Shown piece after piece: positions 8,009-16,070 of a stretch of DNA of 25,600 bases (the stretch's first letter is position 1; each line of letters begins with the position of its first letter). The notes beneath the pieces were generated by a model. That model searched no databases. It was not told the origin of the DNA and worked only from the letters and a program-made list of their open reading frames with translations. Origin of the DNA: DATBIO01 sp036556965 (GTDB lineage Bacteria; Acidobacteriota; Vicinamibacteria; Fen-336); NCBI GenBank assembly GCA_036556965.1, contig DATBIO010000235.1, positions 1 through 25,600 of the forward strand. Direction: 5' to 3'. Position numbers and translations under genes: made by a program.

Positions 8009-8845
8009 CTAGCCGAAGCGGCCGGTGATGTAGTCCTCCGTCAGCTTGTCCTGGGGCTTGGTGAAGAGGTCGGAGGTCGGCCCGTACTCCACCAGCCGGC
8101 CCAGCCAGAAGAACGCCGTGCGGTCCGAGACCCGCGCCGCCTGCTGGAGGTTGTGGGTGACGATCACCAGCGTGTAGTCCTCCTTCAGCTCGTAGATCAG
8201 CTCCTCGATCTTCAGGGTGGCGATGGGGTCGAGGGCGGAGCACGGCTCGTCCATGAGCACGATCTCCGGCTCCACGGCCAGGGCCCGCGCGATGCACAGC
8301 CGCTGCTGCTGTCCCCCCGAGAGGCTCAGGCCGCTCTCGCCCAGGCGGTCCTTGACCTCGTCCCAGAGGGCCGCCCCGCGCAGGCTCTTCTCGCAGGCCT
8401 CGTCCAGGGAGGCCTTGTCGCGCAGCCCCGCGATGCGCAGCCCGTAGACGACGTTCTCGTAGATCGACTTGGGGACGGGGTTGGCCTTCTGGAAGACCAT
8501 GCCGATGCGGCGCCGGACCTCGATGACGTCCGTCTTCGGGGCGTAGATGTCGAGCCCCTTCACCACGATGCCGCCCGTGATGTGGACGTCGTCGATGAGG
8601 TCGTTCATGCGGTTCAGGCAGCGCAGCAGCGTGGACTTGCCGCAGCCGGAGGGGCCGATGAAGGCGGTCACCCGACGCTCCGGGATGTCCATGGTGATGT
8701 CGTGCAGGACGTGGTTGGTCCCGTAGCTCAGGTTGACGTTGTCGAGGTCGATGGCGGTGGCGCGCTCGGCCACGGCGGACGGGGCCCGCACCTCCGTCCG
8801 GATGCGCAGGCCCTGGTCGGGGGCGTTGGCGGCGGTGGTGTCCAT
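8009..8845 (-). CDS. pstB: Phosphate ABC transporter ATP-binding protein PstB
   Basis: A 278-residue ATPase with Walker A GPSGCGKST (64-72), Q-loop Q119, signature LSLSGGQQQR (about 173-182), Walker B IVLMDEP (195-201) and switch His H231. The NPVPKSIYENVVYG segment just after the Q-loop is PstB-specific. An N-terminal extension of about 30 residues precedes the core. I chose ATG 8845 because GAGGAG lies four bases upstream; ATG 8857, which overlaps the pstA stop by one base, would add four residues. It energises import through PstC/PstA at the inner membrane and lies between pstA and phoU in one operon. Confidence 0.93.
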   Translation of the reverse strand: MDTTAANAPDQGLRIRTEVRAPSAVAERATAIDLDNVNLSYGTNHVLHDITMDIPERRVTAFIGPSGCGKSTLLRCLNRMNDLIDDVHITGGIVVKGLDIYAPKTDVIEVRRRIGMVFQKANPVPKSIYENVVYGLRIAGLRDKASLDEACEKSLRGAALWDEVKDRLGESGLSLSGGQQQRLCIARALAVEPEIVLMDEPCSALDPIATLKIEELIYELKEDYTLVIVTHNLQQAARVSDRTAFFWLGRLVEYGPTSDLFTKPQDKLTEDYITGRFG

Positions 8846-8856
8846 CACGCTCCTCA

Positions 8857-10629
8857 TCAGAAGGCGGAGGCCTGGTACTTCCGCCGCAAATGGTTGCGCA
8901 CCAGGATGGCGGTCATGTTGAGGAGCACCACGATGAGCAGCAGGAAGATGGTGGTGGTGTAGACCATCGGCTTGGCGGCCTCCACGTTGGGGCTCTGGAA
9001 GCCCACGTCGTAGATGTGGAAGCCGAGGTGCATGAACTTCCGCTCGAGGTGGAAGAACGGGAAGAACGAGTCGAGGGGGAGGGAGGGGGCCAGCTTCACC
9101 ACCCCCGTGATCATCAGCGGCGCCACCTCTCCCGCGCCGCGGGCCATGGCCAGGATGAGTCCGGTGAGGATACCCGGGGCCGCCGCCGGCAGCACAACGC
9201 GCCGGATGGTCTGCCACTTGGTGGCGCCGGTGGCCAGGGAGGCCTCGCGCATGGAGCGCGGCACGGCAGCCAGGGCCTCCTCCGAGGCCACGATGACGAC
9301 GGGCACGGTGAGGAGGGCCAGGGTCAGGGAGGCCCATAGGATCCCTCCCGTCCCGTAGGTGGGGCTGGGGAGGGCCTCCGCGAAGAAGAGGCGGTCGATG
9401 TTGCCGCCCAGGAAGTAGACGAAGAAGCCGAGGCCGAAGACGCCGAACACGATGGAGGGGACGCCGGCCAGGTTGTTGACCGCGATGCGGACCACCCGCA
9501 CCAGCGCGCCCTGTTTGGCGTACTCGCGGAGGTAGAGCGCGGCCACCACCCCGAAGGGCACGGCCAGCACGCTCATGATCATCACCATCATCACGGTGCC
9601 GAAGATCGCGGGGAAGATGCCGCCTTCGGTGTTCGACTCGCGCGGGTCGCCGCTGACGAACTCCCACAGCCGCCCCAGGTACACGCCGAGCTTGCCGATC
9701 AGGCCCAGCCGGTTGGGCGGGTAGGCACGGAAGACGTCGAGCGTGCGGAGCTCCTTCTCCTCCCCCGAGGCGGACACGAGGGTCACGGTGGTGCGGCTGG
9801 CCGCCTCCACCAGCCGTTCCAGCTCCTTCTGCTTCTCCGCGTAGGAGGCCTGCTGCGCCGCGATCGTCCTCTCGACCTCGGCGCGTTGGGCAGAGAGGTC
9901 ACGCCCGGGTTCGCGGCGCGCCACGAGATCGAGGCGCCGCCCCTCCAGGCGAGCCTCCTCGATCCGGTAGTTGATGTCGCCGATGTCGTCCTTCTCGAGC
10001 TCCTTGATGGCGGCGCGGTCGGCGTGGGCCTTGTCCACCAGGGGCTGGAGGGCTGCCCACGTCGCCGCGAACCCTTCCGCCACCACCCTGTCGCCATCCG
10101 TCAGGCGCACGGGCGATCCCAGCAGCGGCCCGTACTCGCGGCGCTCCACGAAGAGCACGTCCCGCGGCCGCTCCTTCGCGGCGATGTCGGCCGCGTCCAG
10201 CCACTTGAAGTCGAAGCCCAGGAGGTCTCGGTTGCCCACGCGGAGCTGGATGCGGTCCGTCTTGTTGTGCTCCTCCGTCCCCGGCTTCGGTATCGGCTCC
10301 CGCGCCACGATCTCGCCCAGGAACACCGAGCCGTCCCTGAGGGTGACCTTCTCGAGCGGGCTGGGCCAGAAGAAGCCGAGGCCGTTGATGAGCACGACGA
10401 TGATGAGGCCGCCGATCATGAGCAGCGAGATGCCGAGCGCGCTGCCCGTGAACCAGACGTAGGGGTCGCCGCGCCCGAAGAGGCCGGGTTCGCGCCACCG
10501 GGCGCGCGCGGCGTCCGGGCGCCTGCCGGCGCCTGCTCCCGGCCCGCGCGCGGCGGCCCCCGCCGCGAGGGAGGGGTCCGCGGGATCCCGCTCGGGAAGG
10601 CCGCCGTGGTCAGGGGGGAGAGTGGACAT
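8857..10629 (-). CDS. pstA: Phosphate ABC transporter permease PstA with large periplasmic insertion
   Basis: A 590-residue permease, about twice the length of E. coli PstA. A Pro/Ala-rich cytoplasmic N-terminus (1-55) is followed by a membrane helix (about 60-88). A soluble insertion (about 89-335) includes a long charged, Gln/Glu-rich coiled-coil-like stretch (about 190-278). The canonical permease half follows, from NTEGGIFPAIFGTVMMVM to the C-terminus. The cytoplasmic coupling loop EASLATGATKWQTIRRVVLP is intact. Similar long PstA proteins are known from some proteobacteria. The ATG at 10629 follows the pstC stop by five bases and has AGGAG immediately upstream. The role of the insertion is not known; contact with PstC, PstS or the cell wall is a guess. 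Confidence 0.9.
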   Translation of the reverse strand: MSTLPPDHGGLPERDPADPSLAAGAAARGPGAGAGRRPDAARARWREPGLFGRGDPYVWFTGSALGISLLMIGGLIIVVLINGLGFFWPSPLEKVTLRDGSVFLGEIVAREPIPKPGTEEHNKTDRIQLRVGNRDLLGFDFKWLDAADIAAKERPRDVLFVERREYGPLLGSPVRLTDGDRVVAEGFAATWAALQPLVDKAHADRAAIKELEKDDIGDINYRIEEARLEGRRLDLVARREPGRDLSAQRAEVERTIAAQQASYAEKQKELERLVEAASRTTVTLVSASGEEKELRTLDVFRAYPPNRLGLIGKLGVYLGRLWEFVSGDPRESNTEGGIFPAIFGTVMMVMIMSVLAVPFGVVAALYLREYAKQGALVRVVRIAVNNLAGVPSIVFGVFGLGFFVYFLGGNIDRLFFAEALPSPTYGTGGILWASLTLALLTVPVVIVASEEALAAVPRSMREASLATGATKWQTIRRVVLPAAAPGILTGLILAMARGAGEVAPLMITGVVKLAPSLPLDSFFPFFHLERKFMHLGFHIYDVGFQSPNVEAAKPMVYTTTIFLLLIVVLLNMTAILVRNHLRRKYQASAF

Positions 10630-10634
10630 GGCTC

Positions 10635-12953
10635 CTACAGCGCGCGATACCGCTCGCGGAGACGCTGGCGCACCAGCTCGGCCACCGTGTTGACGGCGAA
10701 GGTCATCATGAAGAGGAGGCCGGCGGCCAGGAACAGCACGCGGTACAGGGTGCCTCCGTGCGGCGCCTCCGGGATCTCCACCGCGATGTTGGCGGAGAGC
10801 GTGCGCATGCCGTTGAACATGGACCAGTCGAGGACCGGCGTGTTGCCGGTGGCCATGAGCACGATCATGGTCTCGCCCACCGCACGCCCGAAGCCGATCA
10901 TGACGGCCGAGAAGATGCCGGGGCTGGCCGTGGGCAGCACCACGCGCAGCGCGGTCTGCCACCGGCTGGCCCCCAGGGCCAGCGAGCCCGCGGTGAGGCT
11001 GCTGGGGACGCTGCTCAGGGCGTCGTCGGCGATGGTGAAGATGATGGGGATGACGGCGAAGCCCATGGCCAGGCCGACCACCAGGCTGTTGCGCTGGTCG
11101 TAGGTGACGCCCATGGCGCTCAGCCAGAGGCGGAAGTCGCCCTGGAAGAACGCGGCTTCCACCCTCGGGCCCAGCCCCAAGGCGAGAGCGGCGGCGGCCA
11201 CGAGAAGGGGAACGATGAGGAACAGCTCCATGCCTGGCTTGAGCCGGCGGGTGAAGGGCGCGGGCAGCCGGCTCCAGAGGAACACGCCGGAGGTGCCCAG
11301 GAGGGGCAGCAGCACCATCATCAGGAGCACCGGCACCACCACCCGCTCCACCAACGGGGCCAGGTAGAGGCCGGCCACGAAGCCGATGACCACGCTGGGC
11401 AGCGCGGCCATCACCTCCACCGTCGGCTTGATCTTGGCGCGGACGGCGGGGTGCACGAACTGCGAGGTGTAGAGCGCGCCCAGGACGGCGAGGGGGATGG
11501 CGAAGAGCAGCGCGTAGAACGTGCCCTTGAGCGTGCCGAAGATCAACGGCACCAGGCTGAACTTGGTCTCGAAGTCGTTGGTGCCCCCGGTGGACTGCCA
11601 GACGTACTCGGGCTTTCCATAGCCTTCGTACCAGAGCTTGCCGAAGAGAGCGCGCCAGGTGACCTCGGGGTAGGGAACGGAGACGGCGAAACGGGTCACC
11701 GTGCCGTCCGTGTTGCCGACCACCACGCCGTCGCCCTTGGGCGTGATGAGGACGGACGCGGCGCGCGACGGGCCCCTCAGCGCGAGCAGCGTCCGTTCGT
11801 TGGTCAGGTAGCGCAGGAGCACGGAACCGTCCGCGCCCACGGTGACGAAGCTCTTGTCGCGGCTGCTGGCGGCGAAGGCGGTGACCGCGGAGCCCTGGGG
11901 GGCAAAGGTATGCGCGCGCACCATTGCCGTCTCCTCGTCCTCCTCGCGCACGCGGGCCGCGAACCAGGCGGAGACCCGTCCCTCCCGCGTGCAGGCCACG
12001 AAGCTGATGTCCCCGAGGATCCAGCCCAACGCCGTCACCGGCCCCTGGCCCACCGGGGACACGTTGAGCAGCCGGGGCGGGTCGGCGCTGGCCATCCAGT
12101 GATGGACGGAGCCGCGGTCCGTGCCCGCCACGAGGTCGCCGTTGATCCCGAGGGCGACGGCCGTCACGCCTTCTCCCGCGCCCACCCGCAGCGTGTGGCG
12201 CCGCTCCTGGCTCGCTGCGGCGTCGTCCTCGGCGTCCGCCGTGGTCCCTTCCGCGGCGGACGCCTCGTCGGAGTAGGGCCCACCCGACCACAGCAGCACC
12301 TCGTCGCCGACGACGGCGGCCACCGTACGGTTGCCGGAGTCGTCCTCCTTGTAGTCCACCATGCGGACCGGCCGGCGGCCGGGGTCCAGGGCGATGGTTC
12401 CCCGCGGCTTGAGCTCGATGTCGAGGTCGGCGAGCTGCTGGTTCTCGTAGCGCGGGCTGAACGTCACCTGGGCCAGGGCCACCCGCCCATCCGAGGTGCC
12501 CGCGGCCACGAAGTCCCCGTCCAGGGAGCGCGACGCGCTGGTCACCCCGGCTCCGGAGACGCCCGACAGCTCGAAGACCCTGCTCAAGGCGCCGTCGCCG
12601 AGGCTGTGCACCGTGATGCGGGCGTCCGCGCGGACGGCATAGAGGTATCGCTGGTACTCGTCGGCGCCGAGGGCGAGGGGTGCGGCGGTCCCGGGTGCAT
12701 CCCCGGCCGCGGGTGGCGTCGCGCCGGCCACGGGCGCGGCGCCGAGGGCCAGCGTGTCCACTTTCCTGCCCTCGGGGGCACCGAAGAGGGGCAGGGCCTC
12801 GGCGGCGATGACGACCAGGATCCCGAGGACGCTGGCCACGATGCCCAGGCCGCCGAGGGTGATGACCACGGCGGCCACGCGGTCGGCGCGGCGCAGGCCG
12901 CGCACCCGCGTGTTCGCTGCCTGGACCCGCTCGCGGATGGTGAGCGTGGCCAT
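10635..12953 (-). CDS. pstC: Phosphate ABC transporter permease PstC with beta-propeller-like insertion
   Basis: A 772-residue permease, far longer than the roughly 320 residues of E. coli PstC. One helix (about 25-52) precedes a soluble domain (about 55-465) rich in short beta repeats of WD40/propeller type, for example DGRVALAQ, GDEVLLWSGG, DRGSVHHWM, REGRVSAWFA and ADGSVLLRYL. The permease core then starts near TFYALLFAIPLAVLGALY and carries the coupling loop AGSLALGASRWQTALRVVLP and GRAVGETMIVLMATGN. The ATG follows the pstS stop with no gap (TAG-ATG), implying tight coupling. The propeller-like domain should face the periplasm and might gate or sense phosphate or PstS (inference). Confidence 0.9.
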   Translation of the reverse strand: MATLTIRERVQAANTRVRGLRRADRVAAVVITLGGLGIVASVLGILVVIAAEALPLFGAPEGRKVDTLALGAAPVAGATPPAAGDAPGTAAPLALGADEYQRYLYAVRADARITVHSLGDGALSRVFELSGVSGAGVTSASRSLDGDFVAAGTSDGRVALAQVTFSPRYENQQLADLDIELKPRGTIALDPGRRPVRMVDYKEDDSGNRTVAAVVGDEVLLWSGGPYSDEASAAEGTTADAEDDAAASQERRHTLRVGAGEGVTAVALGINGDLVAGTDRGSVHHWMASADPPRLLNVSPVGQGPVTALGWILGDISFVACTREGRVSAWFAARVREEDEETAMVRAHTFAPQGSAVTAFAASSRDKSFVTVGADGSVLLRYLTNERTLLALRGPSRAASVLITPKGDGVVVGNTDGTVTRFAVSVPYPEVTWRALFGKLWYEGYGKPEYVWQSTGGTNDFETKFSLVPLIFGTLKGTFYALLFAIPLAVLGALYTSQFVHPAVRAKIKPTVEVMAALPSVVIGFVAGLYLAPLVERVVVPVLLMMVLLPLLGTSGVFLWSRLPAPFTRRLKPGMELFLIVPLLVAAAALALGLGPRVEAAFFQGDFRLWLSAMGVTYDQRNSLVVGLAMGFAVIPIIFTIADDALSSVPSSLTAGSLALGASRWQTALRVVLPTASPGIFSAVMIGFGRAVGETMIVLMATGNTPVLDWSMFNGMRTLSANIAVEIPEAPHGGTLYRVLFLAAGLLFMMTFAVNTVAELVRQRLRERYRAL

Positions 12954-14009
12954 CTACTGGAGCTTCTTCGTCTCCTCGGCGACGATGGCGGCGGTGAGCG
13001 GCAGGTAGCCGTCCTTGACCACGACCTCCTGGCCCTCGCGGCTCAGCACCAGCTTCAGGAACTCGCCGAGCAGCGGATCCAGGGCCCGGCCGGGCGCCTT
13101 GTTCACGTAGACGTAGAGGAAGCGGGCCAGGGGATACCTCTGGCTCACAACGTCCTCGTAGCTGCCGCCGGAGAAGGGCCCGGCGTCCGCCTCCGCGAGA
13201 GGCACCACCTTGACGCCCGAAGTGCGGTAGCCGATGCCGCTGTACCCGACGCCGTACCGGTCGTTGGTCACCCCCTGCACGACGGATGCGGAGCCGGGCT
13301 GCTCCTTCACCGTGTCCTTGTAGTCGCCGTTCTTCAGCACGTGCTCCTTGAAGAAGCCGTACGTGCCGCTCGCCGAGTTGCGGCCGTAGAGGCTGAGGGG
13401 CCGTTGGGCCCACTCGCCGGTGAGGCCAAGGTCACCCCAGGTGCGGACGTCCCTCGCCGCCCCGCGCTTGCGCGTCTTCGAGAAGATGGCGTCGGCCTGG
13501 GCCAGGGTCAGCTTCTCGATGGGGTTGTCGCGGTGGACGTACACGGCCAGGGCGTCGAACGAGGTGCGGACCTCCGTCGGCTTGTAGCCGAACTTCTTCT
13601 CGAAGGCGTCCACCTCCGTGGGCTTCACGGGCCGCGACATGGGGCCGAGCTGGGCCGTGCCCTCGATGAGCGCGGGGGGGGCGGTGGACGAGCCCTTGCC
13701 CTCCACCTGGAGCTTCACGTTGGGGTACAGGCGCGAGAAGGACTCCCCCCACCGCGTCATGAGGTTGTTCATGGTGTCGGATCCCACGCTGCTCAGGCTG
13801 CCGGAGATCCCGCTGGTCTTCTGGTAGGACGCGATGGCGGGATCGACGGCGGTGGGGCCGGCGGCGGGGGCCGCGGCGGCCGCGGGGCTGGTCACCGCCG
13901 TGGGCGAGGCCGCGGGGGCCGCCGTCTGCGGGGGCGCCCCGCCGCAGGCGAGAAGGGGGACCAGCGCGAGCGAGGCCGGGACGAGGGACGCATGATGGCG
14001 GGCGGTCAT
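12954..14009 (-). CDS. pstS: Phosphate-binding protein PstS, lipoprotein form
   Basis: A 351-residue substrate-binding protein. The signal sequence ends in a lipobox LLAC with lipidation Cys C22. A Pro/Ala/Thr-rich linker of about 35 residues then precedes the binding domain. Phosphate-contact segments typical of PstS are visible: SGSLSSVGSDTMNNL, KGSSTAPPALIEGTAQLGPMSR and GRNSASGTYGFFKEHVL. AGGAGG lies four bases before ATG 14009. The gene has its own Pho-box array and abuts pstC directly. It is strongly similar to the next PstS gene, with many identical stretches, so the two arose by tandem duplication, but this copy would be membrane-anchored. Confidence 0.93.
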   Translation of the reverse strand: MTARHHASLVPASLALVPLLACGGAPPQTAAPAASPTAVTSPAAAAAPAAGPTAVDPAIASYQKTSGISGSLSSVGSDTMNNLMTRWGESFSRLYPNVKLQVEGKGSSTAPPALIEGTAQLGPMSRPVKPTEVDAFEKKFGYKPTEVRTSFDALAVYVHRDNPIEKLTLAQADAIFSKTRKRGAARDVRTWGDLGLTGEWAQRPLSLYGRNSASGTYGFFKEHVLKNGDYKDTVKEQPGSASVVQGVTNDRYGVGYSGIGYRTSGVKVVPLAEADAGPFSGGSYEDVVSQRYPLARFLYVYVNKAPGRALDPLLGEFLKLVLSREGQEVVVKDGYLPLTAAIVAEETKKLQ

Positions 14010-14045
14010 GGGACCTCCTGGAGACGAGAAACCGCTGACAGAACG

Positions 14046-14051
14046 ACGCTA
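14046..14051 (-). promoter_or_regulatory. Candidate -10 of the pstS(lipoprotein)-pstC promoter
   Basis: Minus-strand TAGCGT begins 16 bases after the start of the last Pho-box unit and about 37 bases before the pstS start codon. The matching hexamer before the second pstS (TAACGT) has almost the same offset from its array, which supports both. Confidence 0.4.
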
Positions 14052-14061
14052 GAGACGGGAA

Positions 14062-14105
14062 GTCAACGCGCTGTTTCGCCGGTGTTAACGGAGGGTTAAC
14101 TCGGC
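14062..14105 (-). promoter_or_regulatory. Pho-box-like array before pstS (lipoprotein form)
   Basis: On the + strand GTCAAC 14062, GTTTCG 14073, GTTAAC 14084 and GTTAAC 14095 recur every 11 bases. Read on the minus strand they are GTTAAC, GTTAAC, CGAAAC and GTTGAC in front of pstS. The exact 11-bp period and GTnAAC core match tandem PhoB sites. The array lies 53 bases from the start codon. Confidence 0.68.
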
Positions 14106-14112
14106 GCAGGGG

Positions 14113-14143
14113 AAAAGGGACCCGGCCGGGGCCTAGGTCCCTT
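14113..14143 (-). terminator. Hairpin terminator or attenuator between the two pstS genes
   Basis: AAGGGACC (14115-14122) pairs perfectly with GGTCCCTT (14136-14143) around a 13-base GC-rich loop. On the minus strand the stem is followed by TTTTCCCC. It begins seven bases after the stop of the upstream pstS. It could end that monocistronic message or only partly reduce readthrough into pstS-pstC. Confidence 0.6.
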
Positions 14144-14150
14144 GGTCGGC

Positions 14151-15110
14151 CTAGCCGATCTTGGCGAGTTCCTCCGCGGCCACGCTGGCGGGCACGGGGT
14201 AGTAGCCGTCCTTGATGACGACCTCCTGGCCTTCCTTGCTGAAGATGAACTTCACGAACTCGGCCACCCCGGGGTCCAAGGGCTTGCCGGGCGCCTTGTT
14301 GACGTAGATGTACAGGAAGCGGGCGAGCGGGTACTTGCCCGCCACCACGTCCGCGTAGCTCCCGTCGGAATAGGCCCCCGACTTCTCCGCGAGGGCCAGC
14401 ATCTTGACGCCCGAGGTGCGATAGCCGACGCCGCTGTAGCCGATGCCGAAGCGGTCCTCGGTGACGCCCTGGACCACGGAGGCCGAGCCCGGCTGCTCCT
14501 TCACGGTGTCCTTGTAGTCGCCGTTGTTCATCACCTTCTCACGGAAGTAGCCGTACGTGCCGCTGGCGGAGTTGCGGCCGTAGAGGCTGACCGGCCGCGA
14601 GGCCCAGTCGCCGGTCAGGCCCAGGCCGCCCCAGGTGGTGGCGTTCCTGCCGCCGCGCCGGCGGCTCTTGGAGAACGCCCCGTCGAGCTCGGCCAGGGTG
14701 GCCTTGTCCAAGGGGTTGTCCTTGTTCACGTAGACGGCGAGGGCGTCGTAGGCGGTCCGCAGTTGCACCGGCTTGTAGCCGAACTTCTTCTCGAACTGGT
14801 CGATCTCCGTCCCGCGCATGGCGCGCGACATCGGCCCGAACTGCGCGGTGCCGGCGATGAGGGCGGGAGGCGCGGTGGACGAGCCCTTGCCCTCCACCTG
14901 GATCTTGACGTTGGGGTACATCTTGGCGAAGGCTTCGCCCCAGAGGGTCATCATGTTGTTCATGGTGTCGGAGCCGACGCTGCTGAGGCTGCCCGACACG
15001 CCGCTCGTCCGCTGGTAGGGGGCGATGCCCGGCTCCACCTTCACCGTCTGCGCCGGCGCGACGGCCGCGCCGCCCAGGAAGGCCACCGCCACTGCCATCA
15101 CACGCTTCAT
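14151..15110 (-). CDS. pstS: Phosphate-binding protein PstS, secreted form
   Basis: A 319-residue periplasmic binding protein with a classical Sec signal peptide (MKRVMAVAVAFLGGAAVA, cleavage near APA-Q) and no lipobox. The mature part shows SGSLSSVGSDTMNNMM, KGSSTAPPALIAGTAQFGPMSR and GRNSASGTYGYFREKVM, the PstS ligand loops. AAGGAG lies six bases before ATG 15110; the ATG at 15116 sits directly on that site and is less likely. It has its own Pho-box array and -10 and is separated from the next pstS by a hairpin, so it may be made in excess of the membrane components. It lacks the Pro/Ala linker of its paralogue. Confidence 0.92.
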   Translation of the reverse strand: MKRVMAVAVAFLGGAAVAPAQTVKVEPGIAPYQRTSGVSGSLSSVGSDTMNNMMTLWGEAFAKMYPNVKIQVEGKGSSTAPPALIAGTAQFGPMSRAMRGTEIDQFEKKFGYKPVQLRTAYDALAVYVNKDNPLDKATLAELDGAFSKSRRRGGRNATTWGGLGLTGDWASRPVSLYGRNSASGTYGYFREKVMNNGDYKDTVKEQPGSASVVQGVTEDRFGIGYSGVGYRTSGVKMLALAEKSGAYSDGSYADVVAGKYPLARFLYIYVNKAPGKPLDPGVAEFVKFIFSKEGQEVVIKDGYYPVPASVAAEELAKIG

Positions 15111-15141
15111 CCCCATCTCCTTGGAAGGTTGTCGAGGCCGC

Positions 15142-15147
15142 ACGTTA
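15142..15147 (-). promoter_or_regulatory. Candidate -10 of the secreted pstS promoter
   Basis: Minus-strand TAACGT starts about 15 bases after the start of the last GTCA unit of the Pho-box array and 32 bases before the start codon. It leaves room for a short leader containing AAGGAG. Confidence 0.4.
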
Positions 15148-15158
15148 GGCGGGGCGCG

Positions 15159-15196
15159 TGACGGCGGGATGACGAACGGGTGAACGGGCGGTAAAA
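15159..15196 (-). promoter_or_regulatory. Pho-box-like array before pstS (secreted form)
   Basis: On the + strand TGACG 15159, TGACG 15170, TGAAC 15181 and TAAAA 15192 recur every 11 bases. On the minus strand the last three units read GTTCA, CGTCA and CGTCA, very close to TGTCA of the E. coli PhoB box. It lies in the roughly 160-base divergent gap between pstS and the lipoprotein gene at 15270 and could serve both. Confidence 0.7.
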
Positions 15197-15269
15197 AGGG
15201 GTGCGCCGAAGGGGGCCGCTGCGTCGGCCCGGTCCACGGGACCAGGAGCGCGGGGAGAGCAACGAGGTC

Positions 15270-16070
15270 ATGGCCCGTTGGAGGAACGTCGTCGCCGCCA
15301 CCGGCCTCGCGGCGGTGGTGCTCGGCCCGGTCCCGGGCTGCCGCAGGGACGAGGGCGGCGGCGAGCTGCACGCCCGGCACGTCGTGCTGGAGCGGGAGGT
15401 CGAAGGGCTCCGCGAGCTGGCCGCCCGGCTGGAGCGCGGAGAGGCCGCCCTCGCTCCGGAGGACGTGGTGGTGGGAATCGCGGACACCATGGTGCAGGAG
15501 ATCCTGTCCGCGCAGCTGCCGTTCAAGGGAGAGGCCGACAAGTTCGTGGTGGAGATCGGCCAGGCGGAGGTGGCCTTCAAGGGCACGCCGGGCGTGACCC
15601 TTCGCGGCACCATCGCCCTCAGGGACCGGCCGGGGCTCGCGGGCGAGGTGAAGGCGATCGGCGTCCTCGACGACATCGGGATCGATCCCGCGAGCGGCAC
15701 CCTCCGCGCCAAGGTGGTGGTGGACCACATCGACCTGCTGAAGATGGCGGGCCTGGAGGAGCTGCTGAGCGGCGGCACGGTGGACGAGCTGGCGCGCAGG
15801 GTGCGCTTGCAGCTCGCCGGGCAGATCCCCGAGATCCAGATCCCGGTGAGGGTCGAGCAGGGCGTCGTCCTGCCCACGGTCACGGAGGGGCCCGTCCGGA
15901 TCCAGGGGGCGACCATGCCCCTCGCGGTGGCGGTTTCGAACGTCTTTGCCGGGCAGGGAATGCTGTGGATCGGGATCAAGGTGGAGCTCGGCGAGCTGGT
16001 GAAGACGGCGGTCCCGCCTCCCGCGCCCCGCGCGACCCCCGCGGCGCAGGCGAAGGGGGGCCCGCGGTGA
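15270..16070 (+). CDS. Predicted lipoprotein, first of a tandem paralogous pair
   Basis: A 266-residue exported protein. A basic N-terminus and hydrophobic helix end in PVPGC, an imperfect lipobox with Cys near residue 24. Residues about 30-60 are a charged coiled-coil-like helix (LEREVEGLRELAARLERGE). The rest is beta-rich with an amphipathic helix ADTMVQEILSAQLPF and alternating hydrophobic strands up to MLWIGIKVELG, then a Pro/Ala tail. The second gene has the same order of elements, so the two are paralogues. The layout recalls TULIP-type lipid-binding beta domains, but no family was firmly recognised. GAGG precedes ATG 15270 closely. It is transcribed divergently from pstS across a Pho-box array, so phosphate control is plausible. 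Confidence 0.75.
   Translation: MARWRNVVAATGLAAVVLGPVPGCRRDEGGGELHARHVVLEREVEGLRELAARLERGEAALAPEDVVVGIADTMVQEILSAQLPFKGEADKFVVEIGQAEVAFKGTPGVTLRGTIALRDRPGLAGEVKAIGVLDDIGIDPASGTLRAKVVVDHIDLLKMAGLEELLSGGTVDELARRVRLQLAGQIPEIQIPVRVEQGVVLPTVTEGPVRIQGATMPLAVAVSNVFAGQGMLWIGIKVELGELVKTAVPPPAPRATPAAQAKGGPR

Noticed and set aside
8857..13413. A 1518-codon open frame on the minus strand spanning pstS, pstC and pstA
   Set aside because: Only its last 590 codons (from 10629) encode PstA. The upstream part is an out-of-frame shadow of pstC/pstS, Arg/Pro/Gly-rich without motifs, caused by high GC content.
10758..14099. Very long + strand open frame opposite the pst genes
   Set aside because: Composition is Gly/His/Arg-rich antisense to strongly supported pst genes, with no domain motifs. 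It is a GC artefact.
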